Assembly (NCBI GenBank): GCA_963728835.1
Contig: CAVSKZ010000002.1
Coordinates: forward strand, 744,001-808,000
Length of the DNA: 64,000 bases
From: VRUE01 sp963728835
GTDB taxonomy: Bacteria > Actinomycetota > Thermoleophilia > Solirubrobacterales > 70-9
Reading direction: 5' to 3'
The position numbers and the translations under genes were made by a program. How positions within the stretch are numbered: position 1 is the stretch's first letter; every line of letters starts with the position of its first letter. Below the pieces are notes generated by a model, which was not told the origin of the DNA, made no database searches, and worked only from the letters and a program-made list of their open reading frames with translations. Of the stretch, positions 11,654 to 19,858 are shown one piece after another.

Positions 11654-12718
11654 ATGAGAAGGACGGCGATGACGCTGAGCGCCCTGGCGCTCCTCACCCT
11701 GGCGGCAACCCCCGCCGGGGCCACCTATGACCCGATCGGAAGCGGCGCCACAAAGCTCACCCTCGAGAAGTCCTTCCTCTCCTTTCTCGAGAAGAACGGG
11801 ATATCCCTAAGCGCCAAGGCCGGCGCCAAGCGCAAGGGCAAGGCGATCTCTCTTCCCATCGTCTCGGGGAACGTGGATCCCACCCTGGGCAAAGGCGAGA
11901 TCGACAACGGTGGGACGATCGCCTTCGGCGGCGCCAAGGGAACGGTTCCCCTGCGCAAAGTCACGGTCAATGCCAAGAAGGACGTCCTCACCGCCAAGGT
12001 GGGGGGCTCCCAGCTGAAGGTGGCGACCTCCACGAAGCTCTCCTCCAAGCGCTCGGGCTTCGGCGCCTCGCTCACGGCGAAGCAGTTGAAGTTGACCGCC
12101 AAGGTCGCCACCCGGCTCAACAAGAAGCTGCGGCCAGAGGTCCCCTTTGAGGAGGGTCAGCTCTTCGGCGCCCTTATCTCCAACCCCCAGCCCCGCCTGG
12201 TGACGATCCTCCCCCAGGGCAGGGCGACCCTCGTCTTCGATCCCGCTTTCGCGGCCAAGCTCGACGCCCACTTCGTCTCCCTGAACCCGATCTTCCCCGC
12301 CGAACACGTCGGCCCGACCTTCACCTTCCCGATCATCGGTGGCTCCCAGCTGGCTCCCAACGGCTCCGAAGGCGCCCTGCGCACAGGAGGCCAGGTCGAA
12401 ATGCTCCAGTTGCACGCCGGCCAGGTCTTCTGGAACGAGATGTGGCTCGACATGGCGACCAGAGTCGACAGCGCAGAAGTCGCCATCGAGCCCATCCCCG
12501 CTTTCCCGGGGAAGCTCGGGCGTATGGGCGTGCTCGACCTCGACGCCACCTCCTTCGCCGCCGATCCAGGAGCGAGGACGATCTCCATCGCCAATGCCCC
12601 CCTCACGCTGCAGGCCCAAGCTGCCGCCCAGCTGAACGATGCCTTCGCAGAAGGGAAAGGCGACTTCGTGGTGGGAGAAGTAGTGGGGGCTTTGTCGTAC
12701 ACCGCGCAGGGGCAGTAG
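11654..12718 (+). CDS. exported protein, possibly HtaA-like
   Basis: I chose ATG 11654 because an AGGAGG Shine-Dalgarno lies 5 nt upstream and it opens a clean signal peptide ending ...ATPAGA. The 354-residue protein has a pattern of Gly-rich beta strands (GEIDNGGTIAFGGAKG) followed by LTAKQLKLTAKV-type strands, reminiscent of HtaA haem-transport-associated domains that occur in actinobacterial surface proteins. The resemblance is weak and no haem ligand can be assigned. It follows the preceding exported protein by 19 nt and precedes the PucR-type regulator by 14 nt, so these genes may form one transcription unit. Confidence 0.6.
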   Translation: MRRTAMTLSALALLTLAATPAGATYDPIGSGATKLTLEKSFLSFLEKNGISLSAKAGAKRKGKAISLPIVSGNVDPTLGKGEIDNGGTIAFGGAKGTVPLRKVTVNAKKDVLTAKVGGSQLKVATSTKLSSKRSGFGASLTAKQLKLTAKVATRLNKKLRPEVPFEEGQLFGALISNPQPRLVTILPQGRATLVFDPAFAAKLDAHFVSLNPIFPAEHVGPTFTFPIIGGSQLAPNGSEGALRTGGQVEMLQLHAGQVFWNEMWLDMATRVDSAEVAIEPIPAFPGKLGRMGVLDLDATSFAADPGARTISIANAPLTLQAQAAAQLNDAFAEGKGDFVVGEVVGALSYTAQGQ

Positions 12719-12732
12719 CAGGAGGGGGCAGG

Positions 12733-13902
12733 GTGCAGCGGTCGATCGAGCAGGTGCGCGTGGAGCTGGCCGAGCGCCTGTGCGAGCGAAGGGAGGAGAT
12801 CGAAGAGGCGGCCCTCACCCGCACCTACGCGATCGCCGACCCCAAGGAGACCGAAAACCCCGAATACGCCCAAGGCTTGAGGGCAGCGGTCTCCGCCGCC
12901 CTTGAGTACGGCCTCGCCGGGATCGCCCACGGCGAGGAGCGAGCGTCCCCCGCTCCCGTCCTCCTCCTCGCCCAGGCTCGCTTAGCGGCCAGAAACGACG
13001 TCCCCCTCGACACGGTCCTGCGCCGCTACTTCGCCGGCTACACCCTGTTCGGCGACTTCCTCGTGCAGGAGGCGGGGCAGATGAAGCTTGGCGAAGCGGG
13101 CCTTAAGCGCATCCTGCGCGAGCAAGCGGCGATCTTCGACCGCTTCCTTGCCACCGTCGGCGAGGAGTACGCGCGCGAGGCGGAGGAAGCCCAGCGCCCC
13201 ACCAGCGAGGAGCGTCGCACGGAGCGGGTCAGGAGGCTGCTCGACGGAGAGCCGGTCGACACGAGCGAGCTCGGCTATGAGCTCGAGGGGCATCACGTTG
13301 GCCTTGTTCTACAGGCCCCCGACGCCTCAAATTCCATCCGTGAGCTTGCCGCCCCCTTCGACCGCCGCCTGCTCTCGGTCCGCAATGCCGAAGGGACGGT
13401 CTGGGCCTGGCTGGGAGGCCAGGGGATCCTTGACCCAGGCGAGGTTCTCTCGGGGGCTCGTGAGAGACTCCCGCCCGAGGCGGTGCTCGCCGTCGGCGAG
13501 AGCGGGCAGGGCTTGATCGGCTGGCGCCTCAGCCACCGTCAGGCGGTTGCGGCCCTGCCCGTCGCCCAGCGCGGGCCCGAGCGGCTGGTGAGCTACGCGG
13601 ACGTCGGCTTGCTGGCTTCGGTCCTCCAGGACGACGTCCTCGTCGACTCGTTGCGCCAGGGGTATCTTCCTTTGCTCGCGGATGCCGTTCCTGGGGGGAC
13701 CACGCTAGGCGACACCCTTCGCATCTATCTGGAGACAGGGCGAAACGTCTCCTCGGCGGCGGCGGCAATGCGCACCAGTCGTCGCACTGTGGCAAACCGA
13801 CTGCGCACGATAGAAGAGCGCTTGGGGAGACCCCTCAACGCGAACACAGCCGAGATCGAGATCGCGTTGCGCCTCCTCGATTTCGAAGACTCGACCAGAT
13901 AG
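12733..13902 (+). CDS. PucR-family transcriptional regulator
   Basis: 389 residues from GTG 12733, preceded by an AGGAGGGGG ribosome site. The N-terminal ~200 residues are mostly helical (ETENPEYAQGLRAAVSAAL) as in PucR/CdaR-like sensor regions. The C-terminus carries the characteristic PucR helix-turn-helix: LGDTLRIYLETGRNVSSAA, then RTSRRTVANRLRTIEERLG. These proteins usually control neighbouring catabolic or surface genes. Its immediate position after the exported-protein genes suggests it regulates that locus or is coregulated with it, but no operator can be named from sequence. Confidence 0.85.
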   Translation: MQRSIEQVRVELAERLCERREEIEEAALTRTYAIADPKETENPEYAQGLRAAVSAALEYGLAGIAHGEERASPAPVLLLAQARLAARNDVPLDTVLRRYFAGYTLFGDFLVQEAGQMKLGEAGLKRILREQAAIFDRFLATVGEEYAREAEEAQRPTSEERRTERVRRLLDGEPVDTSELGYELEGHHVGLVLQAPDASNSIRELAAPFDRRLLSVRNAEGTVWAWLGGQGILDPGEVLSGARERLPPEAVLAVGESGQGLIGWRLSHRQAVAALPVAQRGPERLVSYADVGLLASVLQDDVLVDSLRQGYLPLLADAVPGGTTLGDTLRIYLETGRNVSSAAAAMRTSRRTVANRLRTIEERLGRPLNANTAEIEIALRLLDFEDSTR

Positions 13903-14061
13903 CCGTCGCTGCACAGGCTGATACCAACTCGTCTCTCTCCTGCTCACATTGGTGAGGCGAAGACGATTCGCTGTATGCGAGCCTCGCCGGGTTAGCCGTA
14001 TTGACTGGGGAGGCAGGAAATGACTCCACCAAAAAAACCTCGAGAGTGAAATGGGGAAACA

Positions 14062-15273
14062 GTGAATCGACTCAAGACAATGGGCCTGGCGGTCGTCATG
14101 GCGCTTGCCCTGACCGTATCGGTGGGTGCGACGTCGGCATCCGCTTCGGGTTTCGAAACCTATAACCCAAACACAGAACAGCCCGATTACCCGGCATATG
14201 TTGATGGCGCCGCAGCCCTACAAGAATTTTACCTGGGGCCTTGGGCGTCCTTTCAGTGCTGGACCGACTTCGACACTTCGGAACTGACGGGCCCCGGCCG
14301 GTTGCTTACCACTTCGATGGCTTGTGAAAAAAACGCAAAACTAAAATCCTTCAGCGCCAACGGCTGTGAATTCACGTTCCGCTCCGGCGCGGAAGTCGCC
14401 GAAGGGCAGTTCGCGGGAACGTTCAGCATTGGAGGTGCCAAATGCACGGCCATCGCCATTGAAACGGCGTCACCGACATGCAAATTCTCGATACCGCCAC
14501 AGTCAGGCGTGACTGGGGTTACCTTTGAAAGCGCTGGCGGGTCTCCGGAGACCGCTCAGATATCGGTAGAAACCGCTACCTTGACCTACATTTCCGAAAC
14601 CGGTGGTGAATGTGGAAGCAAAGGTCTCCACAGCAAAAGTGGAATCTGGAACGGGGGCTGGAAAGTAGGCGCGGAGGGGCATACTCAAGTACCCGTCGAC
14701 CTCAAAACCGTAGCCTCGATCGGCACCGGCATCAGCGTCGCTGAAGGCCAGTTCCAGGCCGAAACCTACCCGCAGTCGGTCGATGGGGATCAGATCAGCA
14801 CGATGACCCTGCTGGGCGCTTCCGGCATGACAGCCGTCAGCTGCTCCAGCTGGAGCTATCAGTCGCAACTGACGGCTGCCAGCAGTGGAATGGCCATCGA
14901 CTCGAACCCCCAGGGATGCACGGACACGCTTGGCCGTAAAGTCACCGTTCAGACGAACGGCTGTGCCTTTGAAGCCAATGCGTCCGGGTCGGCCGGCTTT
15001 TGCTCGGAAGGGGCCAAAGGGATCGAATTCCTGACCTACAACGGCTCCGGGAAAGTGGTCTGCACGCTCACGGTTGTTCCCCAGTCTGGCCTCTCGGGCC
15101 TCAGCTACACCAACGTCGGCTCCGGCGACGAAGCGGGCATTCAGGTTGGTGCAAGCGTGAAATCCATCCAGACGACGACCTCGGGCGGTCTCCTCAACTG
15201 CGGGACCACCAACGGCTCCCACAGCAACGGCAGCTACGAAGGCAACTTCGAGCTGTTCGGCATGGGCTCGTAG
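14062..15273 (+). CDS. exported protein with an internal duplication
   Basis: 403 residues from GTG 14062 with a signal peptide ending ...TSASA. The two halves repeat one another: each has NGC(A/E)F, a central Cys, PQSG(L/V)(S/T)G and a late CG..GSHSNGS-type turn (complete in the C-terminal half), pointing to two Cys-stabilised beta domains. I do not recognise the family. Codon choice is less GC-biased than in the neighbours (many AAA, GAA, TTT and AAT codons), a possible sign of horizontal origin. A strong hairpin follows at 15328. The 159 bp before it (13903-14061) show no convincing gene. Confidence 0.7.
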   Translation: MNRLKTMGLAVVMALALTVSVGATSASASGFETYNPNTEQPDYPAYVDGAAALQEFYLGPWASFQCWTDFDTSELTGPGRLLTTSMACEKNAKLKSFSANGCEFTFRSGAEVAEGQFAGTFSIGGAKCTAIAIETASPTCKFSIPPQSGVTGVTFESAGGSPETAQISVETATLTYISETGGECGSKGLHSKSGIWNGGWKVGAEGHTQVPVDLKTVASIGTGISVAEGQFQAETYPQSVDGDQISTMTLLGASGMTAVSCSSWSYQSQLTAASSGMAIDSNPQGCTDTLGRKVTVQTNGCAFEANASGSAGFCSEGAKGIEFLTYNGSGKVVCTLTVVPQSGLSGLSYTNVGSGDEAGIQVGASVKSIQTTTSGGLLNCGTTNGSHSNGSYEGNFELFGMGS

Positions 15274-15327
15274 GTCCGAATCAAGGGACGATTGCGTCTA
15301 AAGGTCTAGGCGCGATGTAGAGCAGTC

Positions 15328-15355
15328 GATGGGGCCGCGCCAGCGCGGCCCCATC
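15328..15355 (+). terminator. terminator-like hairpin
   Basis: A perfect 12-bp stem (15328-15339 with 15344-15355) around a CCAG loop, 55 nt after the stop of the exported-protein gene. It is followed by TCTGTTCTC rather than a clean T-run. Likely the transcription end for 14062-15273. Confidence 0.6.
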
Positions 15356-15437
15356 TCTGTTCTCGGAGATGTGTCGCGGTGAGTGAGAACTGCTGAGATG
15401 CCCTAAGCGCCCGGCAGCTTGGCCTTCTGGATCGGGT

Positions 15438-15491
15438 CTAGTCGCCGATCCGCACGACGAGCTTGCCGACATTGGCGCCGTCGACTCGATG
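15438..15491 (-). pseudogene. C-terminal stub of a zinc-binding alcohol dehydrogenase / quinone oxidoreductase
   Basis: Read on the minus strand, the last ~17 codons give HRVDGANVGKLVVRIGD then TAG, the typical C-terminal strand of MDR-superfamily dehydrogenases. No upstream part of the enzyme is present, so this is a decayed or truncated remnant. Confidence 0.45.
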
Positions 15492-15574
15492 ACCTGATCC
15501 AGATGAAGCTGGCCCGCGGTCGTCCCACCGACCTCGCTGACGTCGCCGCCCTGACAGATCCCGCCTCCGGCTAG
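15491..15574 (+). pseudogene. C-terminal stub of a nucleotidyltransferase-like protein
   Basis: The plus strand reads DLIQMKLARGRPTDLADVAA then LTDPASG and TAG. This DLI.MK...GR..DL.D..AL signature is the usual C-terminus of AbiEii/DUF6036-type nucleotidyltransferase antitoxin-like proteins. Only this tail remains. It abuts the dehydrogenase stub head-to-head next to tRNA-Val, consistent with repeated insertion and deletion at the tRNA locus. Confidence 0.45.
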
Positions 15575-15583
15575 GGAATTCGA

Positions 15584-15655
15584 TGGGCGCGGCTGGGTTC
15601 GAACCAGCGACCTCTCGCGTGTGAGGCGAGCGCTCTCCCACTGAGCTACGCGCCC
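15584..15655 (-). tRNA. tRNA-Val (CAC)
   Basis: The minus strand folds into a full cloverleaf. The acceptor pairs GGGCGCG with CGCGCCC, the D-arm contains AGCTCAGTGGGAGAGC, the anticodon stem is CTCGC/GCGAG with loop CTCACAC (anticodon CAC), and the T-arm contains GGTTCGAACCC. The 3' CCA is not encoded. Its first 10 nt overlap the end of the antiporter gene on the same strand. Confidence 0.95.
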
Positions 15656-16836
15656 GGGAGAGGGTCAATCATAGGCTCCGAGCGTTTGCGCAGGGCCAGG
15701 CCGACGAAGGGGAAGACGAGGGTCGAGAGCATCGCGGCACCGACCAGGCCGGCGGCGGTCGAGGCCTTCATGTGACCGCCGTCGACGGCGAGGGTGGTGA
15801 TGGCGACGACGAGGGGGAGCTCGGTCGCCGAGTAGAAGGCGAGCGCGGCGCGGTCGCGGGCGCCGAGGACGCTGCGGTAGAGGAGCATCGCCGGAGCTCC
15901 GCGGACGACTAGGAAGAGGCTGAAGAACATCACCAGCTTGAGCAGGGCCTCGGCCGAGCCGAGGGCGGCGAGGTCGAACTCGATGCCGCTGGTGACGAAG
16001 AAGAAGGGGACGAAGAAGCCGAAGCCGACCGCGGTCAGCTTCGACTCGAAGACCTGCAGCTCGCGTCCCTTCAGCGCCAGGCGGACGATCATGCCGGCGA
16101 CGAAGCCGCCGATCAGGACGTCGAGGCCGAGCTTGCCCGCAAGCAGGACGAGGCCGAAGACGAGCACGACGGTGATCCGCACCGCCAGCTGGCTGCTCGC
16201 CTCGAAGGTGCGCTCCAGCGCCGGCCAGCCGCGCCAGGCGAGCCGTACCGAGATCAGCGCCAGCGCCAGCGCGAGGAGGATGAAGGCGACCAGGATCACC
16301 GCCTCGTGCAGCGGCTGCTTGGTCGAGAGGACCAGGGTGACGAGCAGGATCGGGCCGAACTCGCCGACCCCGCCGGCGGCCAGCAGGTAGGTGCCGAACC
16401 TGGTCTTCAGCTCGCCGTTGTCGCGCAGGATCGGGATCAGCGTGCCGATCGCCGTCGTCGCCATCGCCGAGCCGGTGTAGAGGAAGGAGACGACGACACC
16501 GGCGGCGGCCAGGGCGCCGCCGATCCCGTAGGCAAGTGCGATCGAGAGCAGCCAGCCGAGCGCGCCGAGCTTCAGCGGCCGTCCCTTGATCCGCTCGAAG
16601 TCGATCTCGTAGCCGGCGAAGAAGAAGAGCATGCCGAGGCCGAGGTTGGAGAAGAATTCGATGAACTCGTCGGTGCTCGCCAGGTCGAGGACCTGCGGGC
16701 CGACGACGATCCCCAGCAGCAGCTCGACCACCACCACCGGCGGGGCGAAGCGCTTCGGCACGGCGGCGACCGTGATCGCCGCCAGGGCGGCGATCGTGAC
16801 GATGACGAAGAAAGAGTCGGTGTCGACCTGGATCAC
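15646..16836 (-). CDS. CPA2-type (Kef/NapA-like) cation:proton antiporter
   Basis: 396 residues, about 12 hydrophobic segments and no cytoplasmic RCK/TrkA-N domain. Features of the cation:proton antiporter-2 family are present: LLLGIVVGPQVL near the N-terminus, GMLFFFAGYEIDFERIKG, and TGSAMATTAIGTLIPIL in the core. It is predicted to exchange Na+ or K+ for H+ at the inner membrane. The start is GTG 16836. The stop codon TAG is part of the tRNA-Val sequence, so the end of the transcript doubles as the tRNA 5' end. Confidence 0.85.
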   Translation of the reverse strand: MIQVDTDSFFVIVTIAALAAITVAAVPKRFAPPVVVVELLLGIVVGPQVLDLASTDEFIEFFSNLGLGMLFFFAGYEIDFERIKGRPLKLGALGWLLSIALAYGIGGALAAAGVVVSFLYTGSAMATTAIGTLIPILRDNGELKTRFGTYLLAAGGVGEFGPILLVTLVLSTKQPLHEAVILVAFILLALALALISVRLAWRGWPALERTFEASSQLAVRITVVLVFGLVLLAGKLGLDVLIGGFVAGMIVRLALKGRELQVFESKLTAVGFGFFVPFFFVTSGIEFDLAALGSAEALLKLVMFFSLFLVVRGAPAMLLYRSVLGARDRAALAFYSATELPLVVAITTLAVDGGHMKASTAAGLVGAAMLSTLVFPFVGLALRKRSEPMIDPLPGA

Positions 16837-16994
16837 GGGAGGCGTGCCGATCCTATGCGCGCAGGGTAGGATCGGATGCGGACCGTGCTAGGCGGGGAAT
16901 CAGCGGTGCCCTGTAACCCGCAATCCGCTCTAGCGGGGCCGAATCCCGTTCCAAGGGGCTGGCCGTCGGGGTCAGTGCGCCGCGGGCGGCGTTG

Positions 16995-17094
16995 ACGGCC
17001 GGGTCCTGCGCGACGTGGGCACGCGAACCAGGTCAGATCCGGAAGGAAGCAGCCTTAAGCGGATGCCGCGGGTGCCGCAGGCGAGCCCGGCTCG
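16995..17094 (+). ncRNA. ffs: signal recognition particle RNA, small bacterial type
   Basis: It contains the hallmark SRP domain IV, with GGTCAG at 17031 followed by CCGGAAGGAAGCAGCC (17039-17054). Outer arms pair GCCGGG (16998-17003) with CCCGGC (17086-17091), and CCTGCG with CGCAGG, giving the expected rod of about 100 nt. The RNA binds Ffh and targets membrane and secretory ribosomes. The exact ends are estimated from the outer helix. Confidence 0.92.
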
Positions 17095-17167
17095 AGCCAA
17101 ACGCGACGGACACGCCCGGTGACTTCGCTTCGAAGGACGGGGCGCACGGTCCATTTTCTTCGCCCCA

Positions 17168-17221
17168 TTGCTGACTTCGTGTTTATGGGTGTATATGGAC
17201 CCATAACCACGAAGTCAGCAA
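17168..17221. repeat. long near-perfect inverted repeat
   Basis: 23-nt arms (17168-17190 and 17199-17221) with one mismatch around an 8-nt loop, between the SRP RNA and the convergent ABC permease end. It is followed by ATTTTC on the plus strand. It could terminate either neighbour, but its length and AT-richer loop resemble the palindromic elements elsewhere in the window. Confidence 0.8.
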
Positions 17222-17226
17222 GATTT

Positions 17227-18063
17227 TCAGTCGATCAGCCGCGCTTCCATGCGGTTGATGGCTATTCGCCACATGGCGAAGGCGAAGGCGACGAGGCCGC
17301 CGATGCGGAGCAGGTCGACCGCTTCGTAGCCGAAGGCGCCGCCGCGGACCAGTTCGACCAGCTGGTGCAGCGGGTTGAGCTGGGCGAGGATTTGGAAGCC
17401 CTGGGGCAGTTCGTCGATCGGGAAGAAGGCGCCGGAGACGAGGAAGAGCGGCGTGACGAAGAGCGCGGTGACGTAGTTGAACTGGTCGATCTTGGCGACG
17501 ATCGCCGCCATCGTTATGCCGAAGCCGGCGAAGCCCAGCGCCGTGAAGAAGCAGAAGACCGGCACCAGCAGCATTCCCCAGGCCGGGTCGAGGCCGAAGG
17601 CGATCGTGACCAGCAGCGGGACGCAGCCGTAGACGCTGGCGCGGACGGCGATCCAGAGCATCTCGGCGCTGACCAGCTCCTCGACGTCGACCGGCGCGGC
17701 GAGGATCGCGTCGTAGGTGTTCTGGAAGCGGTGCTTGACGAAGGTGCCGAACATCGCCGGCAGGGCGCTGGAGAAGATCACCGCGGTGGCGACCATGCCG
17801 GTGCCGACGAACTGCACGTAGGGGATGCCGGCGACTTCGTCGACGAGGGTCGCGCTGAGCCCGAGGCCGAAGGCGAGCAGGTAGACGATCGGTTCGAGCA
17901 CGCTGGAGAAGGTCGTCCCCTTCCAGTAGGTGCGGAAGTTGGCGACCTCGCGGCTCATCACGCCGGAGATCGCCGCCGGTTCGAGCCGGCGCAGGCGGCG
18001 GCCAGCGGCGCCATTTCTGTTTTGACCGTCTATATGACGGCGAAAACGGGATTCGGTGCTCAT
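17227..18063 (-). CDS. ABC-2 type exporter permease (NodJ/DrrB-like)
   Basis: 278 residues with about six membrane spans. It has the ABC-2 permease pattern VLEPIVYLLAFGLGLS, RFQNTYDAILAAPV and the late motif LFLVSGAFFPIDELP, followed by LNPLHQLVELVRG. Its ATG overlaps the stop of the ATPase gene (ATGA), so the two form one exporter. Family members export glycolipids, polysaccharides or drugs; the substrate cannot be read from sequence. Confidence 0.87.
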   Translation of the reverse strand: MSTESRFRRHIDGQNRNGAAGRRLRRLEPAAISGVMSREVANFRTYWKGTTFSSVLEPIVYLLAFGLGLSATLVDEVAGIPYVQFVGTGMVATAVIFSSALPAMFGTFVKHRFQNTYDAILAAPVDVEELVSAEMLWIAVRASVYGCVPLLVTIAFGLDPAWGMLLVPVFCFFTALGFAGFGITMAAIVAKIDQFNYVTALFVTPLFLVSGAFFPIDELPQGFQILAQLNPLHQLVELVRGGAFGYEAVDLLRIGGLVAFAFAMWRIAINRMEARLID

Positions 18064-18950
18064 TCGGCCTCAACCCCCGTCAGCAGGACGAAGACGTCCT
18101 CCAGCGAGGCGGCGCGGACTACGGCGTCCTCGGGAACCGCCCCGTCCGCGGCGCGCTCGGAGCCGACGATCGCGATCGCGGGCCCGGCCGGGCGTACCGG
18201 CAGCCCCAGCCCCTCGGCGACCGCCCGGACTTCGGTCAGGCGTTCGGGCGGCCCGTAGATCTCGGCGGTGTGGGTGCCGGCGTGGGCGGCGATCAGCTCG
18301 GCCGGCGTCGCCCGGGCGATGATCTTCCCCTTGTCCATCACCGCGACCTCGTCGGCGAGGCGCTCGGCCTCCTCGATGTAGTGGGTCGACATCAGGATCG
18401 TCGTGCCGCGGGTGCGCAGGTCGTCGATCAGAGTCCAGAGCTCGGTGCGGATCTGCGGGTCGAGCCCCACCGTCGGCTCGTCGAGCAGGATCAGCTTCGG
18501 TTCGTGCACCAGTCCGCGGGCGAGCAGGAGGCGCCGCCGCATGCCCCCCGAGAGCTTGTCGACCGCGTCGCGCCTGCGCCCGCGCAGGCGGGCCAGGTCG
18601 AGCGCACGGTCGACGGCCCCGCCGACGTCCGGCACGCGGTACAGGCGCGCGTACACCGCCAGGTTGTCCTCGACGGTGACGTCGACGTCGAGGTTGTCGA
18701 GCTGGGGGACGACGCCCATCTCGGCCCGCGCAGCCTTGGCGTCTCCCGGCAGCTTGTGGCCGAGGACGCGCAGATCGCCCGAGTCGGCGATCGCCTGGCC
18801 GGTGAGCAGCCGCATCGTCGTCGACTTGCCGGCGCCGTTGGGACCGAGCAGGCCGAGACAGATGCCCTCCGGCACCTCGAGGTCGAGCCCGTCCACCGCC
18901 GTGATCGGGCCGAAGCGCTTGACCGCGCCGCGTAGCTCTATCGCCGCCAT
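18060..18950 (-). CDS. ABC exporter ATPase (DrrA-like)
   Basis: 296 residues starting at MAAIELRG. Walker A is GPNGAGKS, the signature is LSGGMRRRL, Walker B is LILLDEPTVGLDP and the H-loop is STHYIEEAERL. The C-terminal ~80 residues form the accessory domain usual in DrrA/NodI ATPases. It powers the membrane partner encoded just downstream. A longer in-frame start at 18998 exists, but the 18950 ATG begins exactly at the conserved fold. Confidence 0.9.
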   Translation of the reverse strand: MAAIELRGAVKRFGPITAVDGLDLEVPEGICLGLLGPNGAGKSTTMRLLTGQAIADSGDLRVLGHKLPGDAKAARAEMGVVPQLDNLDVDVTVEDNLAVYARLYRVPDVGGAVDRALDLARLRGRRRDAVDKLSGGMRRRLLLARGLVHEPKLILLDEPTVGLDPQIRTELWTLIDDLRTRGTTILMSTHYIEEAERLADEVAVMDKGKIIARATPAELIAAHAGTHTAEIYGPPERLTEVRAVAEGLGLPVRPAGPAIAIVGSERAADGAVPEDAVVRAASLEDVFVLLTGVEAE

Positions 18951-18999
18951 GCCCCGATTCTCGACGATCGGCGACCTCGGCCGCTCAGCCCCTCCCAAG

Positions 19000-19051
19000 G
19001 GGGGTGTCTGAGTTTATGCCCCCTATGGGGTGGGAAAACTCAGACACCCCC
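19000..19051. repeat. 16-bp-stem hairpin in a divergent promoter region
   Basis: Perfect arms 19000-19015 and 19036-19051 enclose a 20-nt segment with its own CCCC/GGGG mini-stem. It sits between the divergent ABC ATPase and acetolactate decarboxylase genes, 24 bp before the latter start codon. It may be a regulator site or one of the family of palindromes in this window. Confidence 0.75.
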
Positions 19052-19075
19052 TCTCGGGCGTGGGAGACTGGCGGC

Positions 19076-19858
19076 GTGCTGGACGAGCGCTGGATCAGGT
19101 CGCTGCACGTGGAGGCGCTGCGCGAGGAGGAACTGCACGCCGGGCGGGAGGCGCATGTGCTCTTCCAGGCTTCGACGATCGCGGCGCTGCTCGAGGGCGC
19201 CTACGACGGCGACCTGAGCTTCGCCGAGCTGGCCCAGCACGGCGATCTCGGCCTGGGGACGCTGAACGCCCTCGACGGCGAGATGATCGCCCTCGACGGC
19301 CGCTTCTACCGCGCTGACGTCGACGGCCGGGTGGACGAGATCGACGGCGCGGCCCGGACGCCGTTTGCCGTCGTGACCCGCTTCGAGCCGACCCTCGACG
19401 AGCGAATCGAGGGCCCGCTCGACCACGACGCGCTGCTGAGCCGCCTGGACGAGATGATCCCAGCGGGGACTCCGTCCTGCGCGATCCGGCTCGACGGGCA
19501 CTTCGACCTCGTGCGGGCGCGCTCGGTCCCGGGCCAGAGCCCTCCCTACCGGCCGCTGGCCGAGGTCGTCGGCGAGCAGCACGTGTTCGACCTCGCCGGC
19601 GTCAGCGGGACGATGCTCGGCTTCCGCTTTCCGGCCTACGCGGAGGGGATCGAGGTCGCCGGGTTCCACCTGCACTTCGTCGACGAGGCCCGCGAGCGGG
19701 GCGGGCACGTGCTCGGCTCGCGCTCGAGCGGCCTGCGGGCCCGGCTCGATCCCTCCAGCGACCTGCACGTCGAGCTGCCGCCGGGGGTCGAGCTGGCGGA
19801 CCCCGGCCTCGCCGCGGAGACGCACGCCGCGGTCGCGCTGGTCGAGCGCGCCGGCTAG
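19076..19858 (+). CDS. budA: alpha-acetolactate decarboxylase
   Basis: Converts 2-acetolactate to acetoin plus CO2 in the acetoin/butanediol branch and diverts surplus acetolactate from valine/leucine synthesis. The 260-residue protein shows the family signature: STIAALLEGAYDGDLSFAEL (residues 33-52), HGDLGLGTLNALDGEM, GTMLGFRFPAY, and the metal-binding histidines H198, H200 and H211 in FHLHF...GGHVLG. Start GTG 19076 lies 6 nt after a GAGACT -10-like box. No acetolactate synthase is adjacent, so it seems to be a stand-alone gene. Confidence 0.92.
   Translation: MLDERWIRSLHVEALREEELHAGREAHVLFQASTIAALLEGAYDGDLSFAELAQHGDLGLGTLNALDGEMIALDGRFYRADVDGRVDEIDGAARTPFAVVTRFEPTLDERIEGPLDHDALLSRLDEMIPAGTPSCAIRLDGHFDLVRARSVPGQSPPYRPLAEVVGEQHVFDLAGVSGTMLGFRFPAYAEGIEVAGFHLHFVDEARERGGHVLGSRSSGLRARLDPSSDLHVELPPGVELADPGLAAETHAAVALVERAG

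Noticed and set aside
17998..18045. Imperfect palindrome in the N-terminal codons of the ABC permease
   Set aside because: GTTTTCGCCGTC pairs with GACGGTCAAAAC with two mismatches; too short and imperfect to call an inserted element without comparison to orthologues.
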